Below are positions 8,635-18,258 of a DNA stretch of 64,000 nucleotides, in pieces (the first letter of the stretch is position 1; each line of letters starts with the position of its first letter). The position numbers and the translations under genes are program-made. The notes below the pieces were generated by a model, which was given only the letters and a program-made list of their open reading frames with translations, was not told where the DNA came from and did no database searches. This DNA comes from Gammaproteobacteria bacterium (lineage in GTDB: Bacteria > Pseudomonadota > Gammaproteobacteria > Steroidobacterales > GCA-2729495): contig JAUHYQ010000003.1 in assembly GCA_030426355.1 (NCBI GenBank), forward strand, positions 310,001 to 374,000. Direction: 5' to 3'.

Positions 8635-9459
8635 ATGCAGCTGAGCTTCACCAAAATGCATGGGCTGGGCAACGATTTTGTCGTGATCCGGGGTGTGCCC
8701 GTGCCCGCTGCCGAGGTGATCCGCCGCCTGGCTGATCGCCGCACCGGCATTGGCTTTGATCAGCTGCTTTGGCTGGATGAGCCCCACAGTGACGATGCCG
8801 ATATTTTCTACCGCACCTTCAATTCGGACGGGGGTGAGGCCTCTCAATGCGGCAACGGAGCGCGCTGTATTGCGCGGTATGTCGCAGGCGACAACCGGGA
8901 CAGTGACCGTATCTGGCGGCTTGAATTTCCGGGCGGTTTAGTCAATGCCAGGCTGCAAAGCGATGGCGACATCGCCGTGGAGCTTGTCGAACCGGTATTC
9001 GAGCCGGACAAGGTGCCGTTTCTGGCACCGGAAGGCAGACAGGATAGCTATGCCGTGGAAGTGGGTGGTGAAGTTGTGGAGCTGGCCGTTGTGTCCATGG
9101 GCAATCCCCATGCTGTGATTCAGGTGCCGGATGTTGTCAGCGCGCCGGTTGCGCAGCTCGGGCCGCTGCTTGAAAGCCATGAGCGGTTCCCTAACCGTGC
9201 TAACATCGGTTTCATGCAGGTTACGGGTCCTGCGCATATCCGCCTTAGGGTTTTTGAGCGCGGAGTGGGTGAAACCAGCGCGTGCGGTACCGGTGCCTGT
9301 GCGGCAGTAGCAGTCGGGCGCGTCGCCGGATTACTGGGCGATGATGTGACGGTTGCATTGCCGGGAGGCGAGCTCAGAGTTCGCTGGCCGGGCGAGGGTG
9401 CGCCCGTATGGTTAATCGGGGAAGCTGTGCGGGCTTTCGACGGGGTTGTCGCGATATGA
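8635..9459 (+). CDS. dapF: Diaminopimelate epimerase
   Basis: The protein is 274 residues from the ATG at 8635, which gives the family-standard N-terminus MQLSFTKMHGLGNDF; earlier in-frame starts add a non-conserved tail. The two catalytic cysteines are present as Cys72 (SQCGNGARC) and Cys217 (SACGTGAC). DapF converts LL-diaminopimelate to meso-diaminopimelate for lysine and peptidoglycan synthesis in the cytosol. It overlaps the DUF484 gene by ATGA, and xerC follows, the usual gammaproteobacterial order. Confidence 0.96.
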   Translation: MQLSFTKMHGLGNDFVVIRGVPVPAAEVIRRLADRRTGIGFDQLLWLDEPHSDDADIFYRTFNSDGGEASQCGNGARCIARYVAGDNRDSDRIWRLEFPGGLVNARLQSDGDIAVELVEPVFEPDKVPFLAPEGRQDSYAVEVGGEVVELAVVSMGNPHAVIQVPDVVSAPVAQLGPLLESHERFPNRANIGFMQVTGPAHIRLRVFERGVGETSACGTGACAAVAVGRVAGLLGDDVTVALPGGELRVRWPGEGAPVWLIGEAVRAFDGVVAI

Positions 9460-10172
9460 CGAGTGCTAACAAGCCGCAGGTAGTGAATGTCGAGCTGACT
9501 GCAGAAGAAGTGGTTGATTACCTGCAGTCGCATCCTGAGTTTTTTGAGCAGCACCAGAGCTTGCTGGACGGGCTGCGCATTCCTCACCGTACCGGCGGCG
9601 TCGGTGCCGTTTCGCTGATCGAGCGACAGGTCGCAACCTTAAGAAAGAAGAACCAGCAGCTGGAGCGCAAGTTGCGTGATCTGGTGGATATCGCCCGCAC
9701 AAATGATGAACTGGCCGACAAAGTGCATGTACTGGCAACCGCCCTTATGGCTGCAGGAAGCCGCACGCATGTTGTTGAAGTTGCAGAAGAAATGCTGCGA
9801 AGCTCGTTCAATGCCGATCAGTCGGTGCTGGTGTTGTTCGAGTGGACGGACGGTGAGTTTGACGAATTTATCCGCCACGGTCGTTTTTTGCGCACCGTGT
9901 CGCGAGATGATACTGCGTTGAGTCCGTTCAAAACCTTTCTTAAGGGCAGTGAATCGCGTTGCGGGAAAATTCGCGACACGCAGCGTAAATTTTTATTTGC
10001 CGACGATGCCGATGACATCGGCTCTGCAGCCCTGGTGCCTTTGGGTGAAAATGCGTCGAGCGGTTTTCTTGCCATTGGCAGCCGTGACGCCGAGTATTTT
10101 AATCCGGGCATGAGTATGGATTTTCTGGGGCGCCTCGGTGACCTGCTGGGCTGCGCTCTGGCGGTGCGCTGA
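9456..10172 (+). CDS. DUF484 family protein (GAF-like)
   Basis: The protein has 238 residues from the ATG at 9456, which overlaps the dapF stop. The N-terminus VVDYLQSHPEFFEQHQSLLDGLRIPH and the following coiled-coil segment (VATLRKKNQQLERKLRDLVDIA) are typical of DUF484. The C-terminal half has a GAF-like arrangement ending in LGDLLGCAL. DUF484 genes usually lie between dapF and xerC; their function has not been shown. It may form a signalling or protein-binding module. Confidence 0.88.
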   Translation: MTSANKPQVVNVELTAEEVVDYLQSHPEFFEQHQSLLDGLRIPHRTGGVGAVSLIERQVATLRKKNQQLERKLRDLVDIARTNDELADKVHVLATALMAAGSRTHVVEVAEEMLRSSFNADQSVLVLFEWTDGEFDEFIRHGRFLRTVSRDDTALSPFKTFLKGSESRCGKIRDTQRKFLFADDADDIGSAALVPLGENASSGFLAIGSRDAEYFNPGMSMDFLGRLGDLLGCALAVR

Positions 10173-10219
10173 ACGCACTTGGGTGCGCGACCGGCACGGT
10201 ACCGGTCAGGAGTACCTGC

Positions 10220-11140
10220 ATGGACAGCAATCAATGGCAGTTAGCAGACGACTTTCTGCGGCATTTGCGAACTGAACGTCGTTTGTCTCCGCACACGGTC
10301 GCCGCCTACCGTCGTGATCTCCTCTGCCTGCAATCCTTTTGTGACAAGCAGGGCATCGCTTTATGGAGCGACATGCGCGTGCACAATCTGCGTCGTTATG
10401 CCGCTACCGAATTCGCATCAGGTTTGAGTCCGCGCAGTGTGCAACGGCGGTTGTCGGGCGCGCGGATGTTCATGCGATATTTAATCCGTGAAAATCACAT
10501 CAAGAGTAATCCGGTGGTCGAGGTGGTTGCACCCAAAGCTCCGCGGCGACTGCCCGATACCCTTGACGCCGAGCAGATGGTGCTGCTGATGAAAATCAGT
10601 GGTGACGCGCCGGTGGACTTTCGCGACCGTGCCATCATGGAGTTGCTGTATTCATCGGGTTTGCGTCTGGCAGAGCTGGTCGGGCTCGAAGTGGATGCCA
10701 TTGACCGCGGCGAAGGCACGGTGCGGGTGCTGGGTAAGGGTGGCAAAGAGCGCATCGTCCCGGTCGGCCGTTATGCCCTGCAGGCGGTTAGCGACTGGCG
10801 GCGTGTGCGGGCTAACTTGGCTAATACGGAGGAGTCGGCCTTGTTCGTTGGCAGCCGCGGCAGACGGATCAGCCCGCGGTCGGTTCAGGCCATGGTCAAA
10901 CGCCGCGCGGCTGAGGCGGGGCTGCCCCAGCGCGTGCATCCGCATCTGTTTCGACACACCTTCGCGACCCATTTGCTGGAGTCTTCCGGTGACCTGCGTG
11001 GGGTACAGGAAATGCTGGGCCACGCGGATATCAGCACCACCCAGATATATACGCACCTTGATTTTCAGCATTTAGCCCAGATATACGATAAAGCACACCC
11101 CCGAGCGCAGCGGGCCAGAAAAACGGATCAGCGCAAATAA
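10220..11140 (+). CDS. xerC: Tyrosine recombinase XerC
   Basis: This 306-residue recombinase has an N-terminal SAM-like core-binding domain (residues 6-90) and a C-terminal catalytic domain. The catalytic set is complete: Arg149, Lys173, His242, Arg245, His268 and nucleophile Tyr277. With XerD it resolves chromosome dimers at dif. The position after dapF and DUF484 supports XerC rather than a phage integrase. A CAGGAG Shine-Dalgarno precedes the ATG, and a small inverted repeat (GACCGG/CCGGTC, 10189-10207) sits in the 47-base gap before it. Confidence 0.94.
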   Translation: MDSNQWQLADDFLRHLRTERRLSPHTVAAYRRDLLCLQSFCDKQGIALWSDMRVHNLRRYAATEFASGLSPRSVQRRLSGARMFMRYLIRENHIKSNPVVEVVAPKAPRRLPDTLDAEQMVLLMKISGDAPVDFRDRAIMELLYSSGLRLAELVGLEVDAIDRGEGTVRVLGKGGKERIVPVGRYALQAVSDWRRVRANLANTEESALFVGSRGRRISPRSVQAMVKRRAAEAGLPQRVHPHLFRHTFATHLLESSGDLRGVQEMLGHADISTTQIYTHLDFQHLAQIYDKAHPRAQRARKTDQRK

Positions 11141-11165
11141 CGATAAGACAAAGCAGGGCTTTCAC

Positions 11166-11705
11166 ATGGAACAGTATCGCGGTACCACCATCGTGTCGGT
11201 GCGTCGCAACGGCGTTGTCGCCATTGCCGGCGACGGACAAGTCAGCATGGGCAGCACCATTATGAAAGGCAACGCACGCAAGGTTCGTACCCTGGCGGGC
11301 GGGCGGGTGCTAGCCGGTTTCGCCGGCGGCACGGCGGATGCTTTCACGTTGTTTGAGTTGTTCGAAGCCAAGCTGGAGCAATACGGCAATCTGACCCGGG
11401 CCGCGATCGAGCTGGCCAAAGACTGGCGCAGTGATCGGCGTTTGCGCCGGCTGGAAGCGTTACTGTGTGTTGCCGACGCTGAAGCCTCGCTTATCGTTTC
11501 GGGCAACGGTGATGTTATTCAGCCCGAAGACGACCTTATGGCGATTGGTTCGGGCGGTTCATTTGCGCAAGCCGCAGCACGTGCTTTGCTCGACAACACC
11601 GAGCTGGGCGCCGAAGAGATTGTTCGCAACGCGCTGAAAATTGCTGCGAGCATCTGCGTGTATACCAATGAAAATATCGTGGTGGAAACGCTGCCAACGC
11701 GCTAG
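11166..11705 (+). CDS. hslV: HslV peptidase subunit of the HslUV protease
   Basis: This 179-residue N-terminal nucleophile hydrolase carries the HslV core [19 protein letters not shown]. The catalytic Thr is residue 7, after the prefix MEQYRG, whereas E. coli HslV starts MTT. No start codon lies between the ATG and the Thr codon, so the Gly-Thr bond must be cut for activity, as in the longer Xanthomonas-type HslV. Twelve subunits form the proteolytic chamber that works with HslU, encoded 33 bases downstream. No convincing sigma-32 promoter was seen in front. Confidence 0.95.
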   Translation: MEQYRGTTIVSVRRNGVVAIAGDGQVSMGSTIMKGNARKVRTLAGGRVLAGFAGGTADAFTLFELFEAKLEQYGNLTRAAIELAKDWRSDRRLRRLEALLCVADAEASLIVSGNGDVIQPEDDLMAIGSGGSFAQAAARALLDNTELGAEEIVRNALKIAASICVYTNENIVVETLPTR

Positions 11706-11737
11706 CTCTTCACCGCCCTCAGTTATCAGGATTACTC

Positions 11738-13051
11738 ATGTCACAAATGACCCCCCGTGAAATTGTCCAGGAACTGGACAAACACATAATTGGTCAGGAT
11801 CAGGCCAAACGCTCTGTTGCGATAGCGCTGCGCAACCGCTGGCGGCGCATGCAGGTCGCAGAAGAACTGCGCAACGAAATCACCCCCAAGAACATCCTGA
11901 TGATGGGCCCCACTGGCGTCGGCAAAACCGAGATCGCGCGGCGTCTGGCCAAGCTGGCCAACGCGCCCTTTATCAAGGTTGAAGCCACCAAATTCACCGA
12001 GGTGGGTTATGTGGGAAGGGAGGTCGACAGCATTGTTCGCGACCTGACCGATGTCGCCGTCAAGCTGACGCGCGAACTGGAGATGGAAAAAGTGAAGCAT
12101 CGTGCCGAGGACGCCGCCGAAGATCGCGTCCTGGATGCGCTGTTGCCGCCGCCGGCACACAGCGAGGCGACCGAAAACGAGACCCGGCAGAAGTTTCGCA
12201 AGATGCTGCGCGAGGGCAAGCTGGACGACAAGGAAATCGAAATTGAAGTGCAATCACCGCAGATAGGTGTCGAGATTATGGCGCCGCCAGGCATGGAGGA
12301 GATGACCAGCCAGCTGCAGGGCATGTTTCAAAGCATGGGTCAGGGGCAAACTCAGGAACGCAAGTTGCGCGTCAGGGATGCATTGAAGCTACTCGTTGAA
12401 GAAGAGGCGCATAAGCTGGTCAACGAGGACGATATTAAAGAGTCTGCGCTGGAAGCTGTCGAGCAAAACGGTATTGTCTTCATTGACGAGATCGATAAAG
12501 TTGCCCGGCGTGCTGATACGCAGGGTGCCGATGTATCCCGCGAGGGCGTGCAGCGTGATTTGTTGCCTCTAGTTGAGGGCTGCACCGTCAACACCAAGTA
12601 CGGGATGATCAAAACCGACCATATATTGTTTATCGCCTCCGGTGCCTTTCATCTGTCCAAGCCGTCCGATCTGATTCCGGAATTGCAGGGCCGCTTGCCT
12701 ATACGCGTCGAACTTGATGCTCTGACCAGTGACGATTTCGTAAGAATACTCACCGAGCCGGATGCCTCTCTGACCGAGCAGTACACGGCGTTGATGCAAA
12801 CCGAGGGCCTGAAGCTGACCTATACCAAAGACGGTGTGCAGCGTATCGCTGAAGTGGCATTTCAGGTGAATGAGCAAACCGAAAATATCGGTGCGCGGCG
12901 TTTGCACACGGTGATGGAGCGCCTGCTTGAAACCGTGTCGTATGAGGCTGCGGATCGCAGCGGTCAGGAAACAGTTATTGATGCGGCCTATGTTGACGAG
13001 CATCTGGGCGCGTTGGCGCAGGATGAGGATCTTTCGCGCTACATTCTTTAG
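11738..13051 (+). CDS. hslU: HslU ATPase subunit of the HslUV protease
   Basis: This 437-residue AAA+ unfoldase has Walker [10 protein letters not shown] (about residues 55-63), the pore motif GYVGRE, the inserted I domain (about 105-240), Walker [10 protein letters not shown] and the sensor region. The C-terminus ends in RYIL, the tail that docks into HslV. It unfolds and feeds substrates to the HslV chamber. It is co-transcribed with hslV. Confidence 0.96.
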   Translation: MSQMTPREIVQELDKHIIGQDQAKRSVAIALRNRWRRMQVAEELRNEITPKNILMMGPTGVGKTEIARRLAKLANAPFIKVEATKFTEVGYVGREVDSIVRDLTDVAVKLTRELEMEKVKHRAEDAAEDRVLDALLPPPAHSEATENETRQKFRKMLREGKLDDKEIEIEVQSPQIGVEIMAPPGMEEMTSQLQGMFQSMGQGQTQERKLRVRDALKLLVEEEAHKLVNEDDIKESALEAVEQNGIVFIDEIDKVARRADTQGADVSREGVQRDLLPLVEGCTVNTKYGMIKTDHILFIASGAFHLSKPSDLIPELQGRLPIRVELDALTSDDFVRILTEPDASLTEQYTALMQTEGLKLTYTKDGVQRIAEVAFQVNEQTENIGARRLHTVMERLLETVSYEAADRSGQETVIDAAYVDEHLGALAQDEDLSRYIL

Positions 13052-13116
13052 ACGCGCTGCTGTGAGTCGCTGCCATCCCCGCGACGGATGCCGCAAAGCC
13101 GACATATAATCGCTCT

Positions 13117-13872
13117 GTGAATAACGAAAACAACGACACCACTCACTTCGGTTACGAGACTATCGCCAGCAGCGCGAAGGCTGATCGTGTGCGCGCGGTA
13201 TTCGATTCAGTCGCTTCCCGTTACGACATCATGAACGACCTGATGTCCGTCGGTATGCACCGGTTCTGGAAGGCATATATGCTGGCGCGCACCGGGTTGC
13301 GGCCGGAGCAGCAAGCGTTGGACGTGGCGGGCGGCACCGGTGACATCACGGCGGGTTTGGCCAGACAGGTTGGGCCCAGGGGGCACGTTTTTCATACCGA
13401 TATCAACGCGGCTATGCTGGCAGTCGGTAGTGACCGGCTACTTGATAAGGGTCTTGCCGCCAATATCACGTCACTGGTTGCCGATGCCGAAGCATTGCCA
13501 TTTGATACCGGTTCCATGCACTGCGTTACCATCGCTTTCGGTTTACGCAATGTCACCGACAAGCAGCAGGCGCTGCACGAAATGGCGCGGGTGACGCGTC
13601 CCGGCGGCCGCGTGCTGGTGCTGGAGTTTTCCAGGCTGGTCATTAAATGGCTGGAACCTGTTTACGACGCGTATTCTTTCAAGATATTGCCGGCCCTGGG
13701 AAAACTGGTCGCCGATGATGCCGACAGTTATCGTTATCTGGCAGAGTCCATCCGTATGCACCCGGATCAGCAGACGCTGAAAGGCATGATGGAAGTTGCG
13801 GGTCTGGAAGATTGTCGTTATCACAACCTGAGTGGCGGAGTTGTGGCGCTGCACGTGGGATACAAGTATTGA
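13117..13872 (+). CDS. ubiE: Ubiquinone/menaquinone methyltransferase UbiE
   Basis: This 251-residue class I SAM methyltransferase has [10 protein letters not shown] (SAM motif I), FGLRNVTDK and the C-terminal [15 protein letters not shown] and [12 protein letters not shown] signatures. It C-methylates the demethoxy-quinone ring in ubiquinone and, where present, menaquinone synthesis. The GTG start at 13117 gives the standard N-terminus with THFGYETI. It heads a ubiE-ubiJ-ubiB cluster, with ubiJ starting at the next base after its stop. Confidence 0.96.
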   Translation: MNNENNDTTHFGYETIASSAKADRVRAVFDSVASRYDIMNDLMSVGMHRFWKAYMLARTGLRPEQQALDVAGGTGDITAGLARQVGPRGHVFHTDINAAMLAVGSDRLLDKGLAANITSLVADAEALPFDTGSMHCVTIAFGLRNVTDKQQALHEMARVTRPGGRVLVLEFSRLVIKWLEPVYDAYSFKILPALGKLVADDADSYRYLAESIRMHPDQQTLKGMMEVAGLEDCRYHNLSGGVVALHVGYKY

Positions 13873-14520
13873 ATGGAACAAAACTCCCTTATTAAAGAGC
13901 TGGCGGCCAGATTTGCCGACGGTCCCGCCGCCGCCTTGCTGAATCGCGGTGTCAGGCAATCGACCACAGCGGCCGGTATGTGTGAACGACTGGAAGGTAA
14001 AATCCTGCAGATACTGCCTGGGAGTGATGCACTGGCGGCCTATTTTGTGGTCGAAGACCGGCAGTTGCGGCTGTGTCCGGGAATTGCAACATCGCCCGAC
14101 GCCACGCTATCAGGGACGCCTGTCAGTCTCGCCCGAATGTCCGGCAGTGATCCGGAGGCCCTCATACGCGAAGGCGCTGTCAGGGTTACGGGTGACACCG
14201 AGATTGCCGAGCAATTTCGCTATTTGTTGCAGTTGGTGCGTCCCGATTGGGAAGAATTGCTTTCCAGGGCCACCGGTGATGTCGTGGCGCATGAGGTCGG
14301 CAATGTCGCGCGAAGTGTCCGGAGCTGGGCCGCTCAAGCCCGGCGGAGTGTTGGCCGCAGCGTTGGCGAATACCTCACGGAGGAAGCTGCAGCATTGGCG
14401 ACCACCGTCGAGATTGAAGAATTTTGTGCCGATGTCGACGAGTTGACTGTCGCGGTCGATCGTCTGGAAGCACGCCTGAAATGGCTGGGCGAGCAAATCC
14501 CCACCGCCGGGAATAGCTGA
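13873..14520 (+). CDS. ubiJ: Ubiquinone biosynthesis accessory factor UbiJ
   Basis: This 215-residue protein has an N-terminal SCP2 lipid-binding domain (about residues 15-115) and a C-terminal helical/coiled-coil tail (about 170-212; EEFCADVDELTVAVDRLEARLKWL with interruptions). UbiJ binds ubiquinone intermediates and organises the soluble Ubi complex with UbiK; the start of a ubiK gene is at the left edge of this window. The ATG follows the ubiE stop directly, so translation is probably coupled. Confidence 0.88.
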   Translation: MEQNSLIKELAARFADGPAAALLNRGVRQSTTAAGMCERLEGKILQILPGSDALAAYFVVEDRQLRLCPGIATSPDATLSGTPVSLARMSGSDPEALIREGAVRVTGDTEIAEQFRYLLQLVRPDWEELLSRATGDVVAHEVGNVARSVRSWAAQARRSVGRSVGEYLTEEAAALATTVEIEEFCADVDELTVAVDRLEARLKWLGEQIPTAGNS

Positions 14521-14551
14521 TGGCGGGTTTCGGAGCAGAAAAACAATAACC

Positions 14552-16174
14552 ATGCGATTCAGGCTGCTATTCCGATTGCTGGCAATACAGCGCGTGCTGG
14601 TAAAGCACGGGCTGGATGATCTGATTGCATCGGTTCATTTGTTACGACCGTTCCGTTTTATTTTTCTGTTGTCGCCGTGGACCTGGGGGCAGCGCAAATC
14701 TGACAAGCCGCGGGCCGTGCGTATCCGCGAAGCACTGCAGGAACTTGGCCCTGTTTACGTCAAGTTCGGTCAGTCCGTTTCCACCCGTCAGGACATACTG
14801 CCGCCGGATATCGGTGTCGAATTGGCCAAACTGCAGGACAAGATGCCGCCGTTTCCCGGAGAGGAAGCGCTGGCGCAAATACAGGCCATATACGGTCGGC
14901 CTGCGAACGAGATTTTTGCGGAGTTTAATCCGGCAGCACTGGCTGCAGCATCCATTGCGCAAGTGCATGTGGCGCGCTTGCACAGCGGCGAGGAAGTTGT
15001 CGTGAAACTGCTGCGCCCCGGCGTGCGGGCCGAGATCGAGCGGGATCTGGAGGTCATGTACGCAATCGCGGGCATGGCTCGTCGATACTGGAAAGAAGCG
15101 CGCCGCTTGCGGCCGGTCGAAGTGGTCGCGGAATATGAAAAGACCGTGCTGAACGAACTCGACCTGATGCGCGAGGCCGCAAACGCGTCGCAGCTGCGGC
15201 GTAATTTTCAGGGCTCGGACATGCTGTATGTCCCTGAAGTTTACTGGGATTACTGCCGGCCACGCGCCATGGTGATGGAGCGCATACACGGCGTGCCCAT
15301 TAGCGATATGGATACGCTGCGTCGAGCAGGTACCAATATACCCAAACTTGCCGCGAATGGTGTTGAGATCTTTTTTACGCAGTGTTTCAGGCACAACTTT
15401 TTCCATGCCGACATGCATCCGGGAAATATTTTTGTTGATATCACCGATCCGGCCAACCCGAAGTATGCCGCCGTCGATTTCGGAATTATCGGCACCCTGG
15501 ATGATCGCGACCGCCGTTACCTGGCCGAAAATTTTATGGCGTTTTTTGATCGCGATTACCATCGTGTTGCCCGCTTGCACGTGGATTCCGGTTGGGTTCC
15601 GGCCAGTACCCGGGTGGATGAATTCGAGTCGGCTATCCGCACCGTGTGTGAGCCGATTTTTAACAAACCGCTAAAAGAGATTTCCTTTGGTCAGGTGCTG
15701 ATTCGCTTGTTCAGTATCGCGCGCTCTTTTGATATGCAAGTTCAGCCGCAACTCGTGCTGCTGCAGAAAACACTGTTGAATATTGAGGGGCTGGGAAGGC
15801 AGCTCTATCCCGAGCTCGATTTGTGGCAGACAGGCGCGCCGGTGCTGCGCGAATGGATGGAGGAGCGCACCGGGCCTAAAGCCATGGTGCGGCGCATACG
15901 CGCAGAGTTACCGGAGATTCGGTACGTGGTTGACCGATTGCCCGTAGTCGTTCGCAAGCTGATGGATCGGGTGGATCAGGATGAAAAGCCGCTGGGCCCC
16001 GACAAGGCCATGCTGCGAAACTGGGCGCGCAGCCGCTATTTCGGTTTTGCAGGCGCCGTCATGCTGTTTGCGGGCGCGGCGTTGCTGGCTTTCGCCACAT
16101 CCCCGGTATGGCCGGGATGGGTGCTGGGTGCGGCGGGTCTGGGGCTTTTGTACGCGGGCCGGCCCCAGCCATAG
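14552..16174 (+). CDS. ubiB: Atypical kinase/ATPase UbiB
   Basis: This 540-residue member of the UbiB/ADCK family has the N-terminal KxGQ-type segment YVKFGQSVSTRQDILPPDI, an Ala-rich nucleotide loop (AAASIAQVHVA), the catalytic-loop equivalent FFHADMHPGNIF and VDFGIIG. Two C-terminal transmembrane helices (about residues 495-535) anchor it in the inner membrane. UbiB is an ATPase needed for ubiquinone synthesis, probably moving lipid intermediates to the Ubi complex. It is the last gene of the ubiEJB cluster. Confidence 0.95.
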   Translation: MRFRLLFRLLAIQRVLVKHGLDDLIASVHLLRPFRFIFLLSPWTWGQRKSDKPRAVRIREALQELGPVYVKFGQSVSTRQDILPPDIGVELAKLQDKMPPFPGEEALAQIQAIYGRPANEIFAEFNPAALAAASIAQVHVARLHSGEEVVVKLLRPGVRAEIERDLEVMYAIAGMARRYWKEARRLRPVEVVAEYEKTVLNELDLMREAANASQLRRNFQGSDMLYVPEVYWDYCRPRAMVMERIHGVPISDMDTLRRAGTNIPKLAANGVEIFFTQCFRHNFFHADMHPGNIFVDITDPANPKYAAVDFGIIGTLDDRDRRYLAENFMAFFDRDYHRVARLHVDSGWVPASTRVDEFESAIRTVCEPIFNKPLKEISFGQVLIRLFSIARSFDMQVQPQLVLLQKTLLNIEGLGRQLYPELDLWQTGAPVLREWMEERTGPKAMVRRIRAELPEIRYVVDRLPVVVRKLMDRVDQDEKPLGPDKAMLRNWARSRYFGFAGAVMLFAGAALLAFATSPVWPGWVLGAAGLGLLYAGRPQP

Positions 16175-16257
16175 TCTTTTCTCCGTATATTTTCCCGCGA
16201 GCATTTTCTAGTAGTATCACCCCCCTGACGTTTGAACCGAGCACCGAGGAAGCACGA

Positions 16258-16686
16258 ATGAGTCGCATAGATCGCGCCAACCAGATGATGGCAGACGAAG
16301 AAGAGGCCAAAATAGACCTGACGCCAATGTTGGACGTGGTTTTTATCATGCTGATCTTTTTTATTGTTACCGCAACATTCGTTAAAGAGATCGCGCTTGA
16401 CGCCAACAAGCCGCCGGATGTCGAGGTCAGTACAGAGAAGTCCGACGCGATCACGCTGGTTATTTGTGCTAACGACGACATTCAGCTTGACCGCTTGCGT
16501 ATCGACAAGCGTGCCGTTGCTGCGCAGATCATTCGCCGCAAAGCCGAGAACCCTAAAGCCAGCATTGCTGTGGTGGCGCATCCCAAGTCAACTGCTGACA
16601 CACTGGTCAGCGTAGTGAATTCCATCAAGGAAGCCGGTATTGATGTTTCGGTGCCGATCAACGAGTCGGCTGCTGGCTGTAACTGA
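16258..16686 (+). CDS. ExbD/TolR-family transporter subunit, stand-alone
   Basis: The ATG at 16258 has a GAGGAA Shine-Dalgarno and gives a 142-residue protein. A short cytoplasmic N-terminus with KIDLTPMLDVVF leads into a single transmembrane helix (about residues 25-45) that carries the functional Asp of ExbD/TolR proteins, followed by a periplasmic domain. ExbD uses proton flow with ExbB to power TonB. No exbB or tolQ lies within the window, so the partner is encoded elsewhere or this copy serves another system. A tonB-like gene is at 57163, 41 kb away. Confidence 0.85.
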   Translation: MSRIDRANQMMADEEEAKIDLTPMLDVVFIMLIFFIVTATFVKEIALDANKPPDVEVSTEKSDAITLVICANDDIQLDRLRIDKRAVAAQIIRRKAENPKASIAVVAHPKSTADTLVSVVNSIKEAGIDVSVPINESAAGCN

Positions 16687-16713
16687 TAGGTTCCAACGGG
16701 TTTAGTCAGGCGA

Positions 16714-17490
16714 ATGTCCCCCACCGATTATTTCGCCGGTGCCGCTTTTGGCGGACCGGCGTGGTTACGGTGGGCGATGCTCGCTGTGATTGTTATGGGC
16801 GTTGGGCTCGGTGGCGTGTTTTTTGCCGCGCGGGCGAATCACGATCCAAAAATTTACAGCCCTCGTCTGGCATGGATTCGAGCCTGGCTTTACTACTGCT
16901 TTGTGCTGTTGTTCAGCTGGGTCAGCGGTGCACTGGGCTACGTCCTGACGAATCCGCTGGTCCCGGCAGGGCGCAGCAGTGACGCGGTCTGGCTCGCGCT
17001 GGTGGCTCTTTGCTGGGCGGTATCCGTATGGGGCTACGTGTATTGGTGGCCACGGGGGACGCTGACGCATGGTCGCAAGCTTTATTTGTTGCCGGCGTTG
17101 TTTCACGGTGTGATGTGGGGCTTGTGCGCGGGCCTGTTGTACCTTTCCATGTACGCAATGCTCGAGCAATTTAAATTTCCGGGCATCGTGAATGCTCTGT
17201 TACTGGTCGGCGTGCTGTCGGCCTACAACCTTAACTATCAGGTGGGTTGGTGGGATATTTTTGTTTCGCCGCCGCACAATCTGCGCGCGACCAACAACGG
17301 CAAGGTTGCGTTTGCGCATCAGCCCTTTTTGATAACATCGTTGGCGCTGCTGGTAATGTATGGAGACGGGGGCATGTACGTCATGCTGACGGTCTTTGCC
17401 ATGGCGTGTTCAGCCGTTGCCATGCGTTTTCCGGCGCCGTGGGCGGATTACAGCCCTGAGGTTTCGCGTCAGACCGCCATGGGCGAATAA
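16714..17490 (+). CDS. Hypothetical polytopic membrane protein
   Basis: I do not recognise this 258-residue protein. It has about seven hydrophobic segments, many Trp and Tyr residues, and a cytoplasmic or periplasmic loop YWWPRGTLTHGRKLY. No known catalytic motif is visible. It follows the ExbD-like gene by 27 bases and is 3 bases before the TauE-like gene, so the three could be one operon. A transport or envelope role is only a guess from hydrophobicity. Confidence 0.6.
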   Translation: MSPTDYFAGAAFGGPAWLRWAMLAVIVMGVGLGGVFFAARANHDPKIYSPRLAWIRAWLYYCFVLLFSWVSGALGYVLTNPLVPAGRSSDAVWLALVALCWAVSVWGYVYWWPRGTLTHGRKLYLLPALFHGVMWGLCAGLLYLSMYAMLEQFKFPGIVNALLLVGVLSAYNLNYQVGWWDIFVSPPHNLRATNNGKVAFAHQPFLITSLALLVMYGDGGMYVMLTVFAMACSAVAMRFPAPWADYSPEVSRQTAMGE

Positions 17491-17493
17491 TCC

Positions 17494-18198
17494 TTGAGTT
17501 TGTTGCTCGCAGCCGTTGTTATTACGGTTGGATCCGTCGTGCAGCGGGTAAGCGGCGTTGGCGGCGGCTTCATCGCGGTGCCGCTACTCGGGATGATTGA
17601 TATCGCTTACGTCCCGGGGGCATTCATATTCGCGACGCTTGTGTTGTCCGCGCCGATGGCCTGGCAGGAACGTTCTGCCATCGATTATCGAAATGTGCCC
17701 GCCATTCTGTGTGCTTTTTTGCCGGGCGTCGCTATTGGCACATGGTCGCTGTCAATGATCCGTCCTGAGAAGCTTGGAGTCTTTTTTGGCGGGGTCATTT
17801 TGTGTGCGGTGCTGATCACGGCATCCGGGTTGCATGCGGCGCTCAACCGCAGAAACGCAACCATCGCCGGCCTGGTTAGCGGCATCATGGGCGGTAGTTC
17901 CGGCATTGGCGCACCGGTGCTGGCGGTTCTTTATCACCGTCAGTCTGGAGCCACGCTGCGCGCTACGCTGGCCTTGCTCTACACCTGCTGTTCGGTGCTT
18001 ATCCTGATCGCGTTGGGCATCTTCGGCGGATTTAGCAGACAGGAGTTCTTTACCGGACTGTGGCTGATGCCGGGCTTCGTGATGGGTTATGGTCTGGGCA
18101 ACTGGCTGATGCGGCGATTGGCAGAATCCAATATCCGACCGCTGGTGCTGCTGGTGTCGGCGACGGCGGCCGTGGCGCTGATAATCAAGAGCCTTTAG
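17494..18198 (+). CDS. TauE/SafE-family sulfite/anion exporter-like protein
   Basis: This 234-residue, eight-helix membrane protein has the repeated TauE/SafE (PF01925) signatures: a first half with VGGGFIAVPLLGMIDI and a second half with SGIMGGSSGIGAPVLAVL. Family members export sulfite, sulfoacetate or other organic anions, but the substrate here cannot be read from sequence. It begins at TTG immediately after the upstream stop, with no clear Shine-Dalgarno, so coupling is likely. Confidence 0.82.
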   Translation: MSLLLAAVVITVGSVVQRVSGVGGGFIAVPLLGMIDIAYVPGAFIFATLVLSAPMAWQERSAIDYRNVPAILCAFLPGVAIGTWSLSMIRPEKLGVFFGGVILCAVLITASGLHAALNRRNATIAGLVSGIMGGSSGIGAPVLAVLYHRQSGATLRATLALLYTCCSVLILIALGIFGGFSRQEFFTGLWLMPGFVMGYGLGNWLMRRLAESNIRPLVLLVSATAAVALIIKSL

Positions 18199-18258
18199 TA
18201 TTATTGCTTGCGCAGGGCACGACCTTGCAGCACCGTTAGAACGCAGGCGGGGGATGAG

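Noticed and set aside
10220-11140. Phage integrase with an attachment site
   Set aside because: The dapF-DUF484-xerC order and full Xer features identify housekeeping XerC; no att repeats or phage genes are present.
14642-15580. Long open frame on the minus strand, 312 codons
   Set aside because: It lies wholly antisense to ubiB, shows no known motif, and its composition is that of a reversed GC-rich gene.
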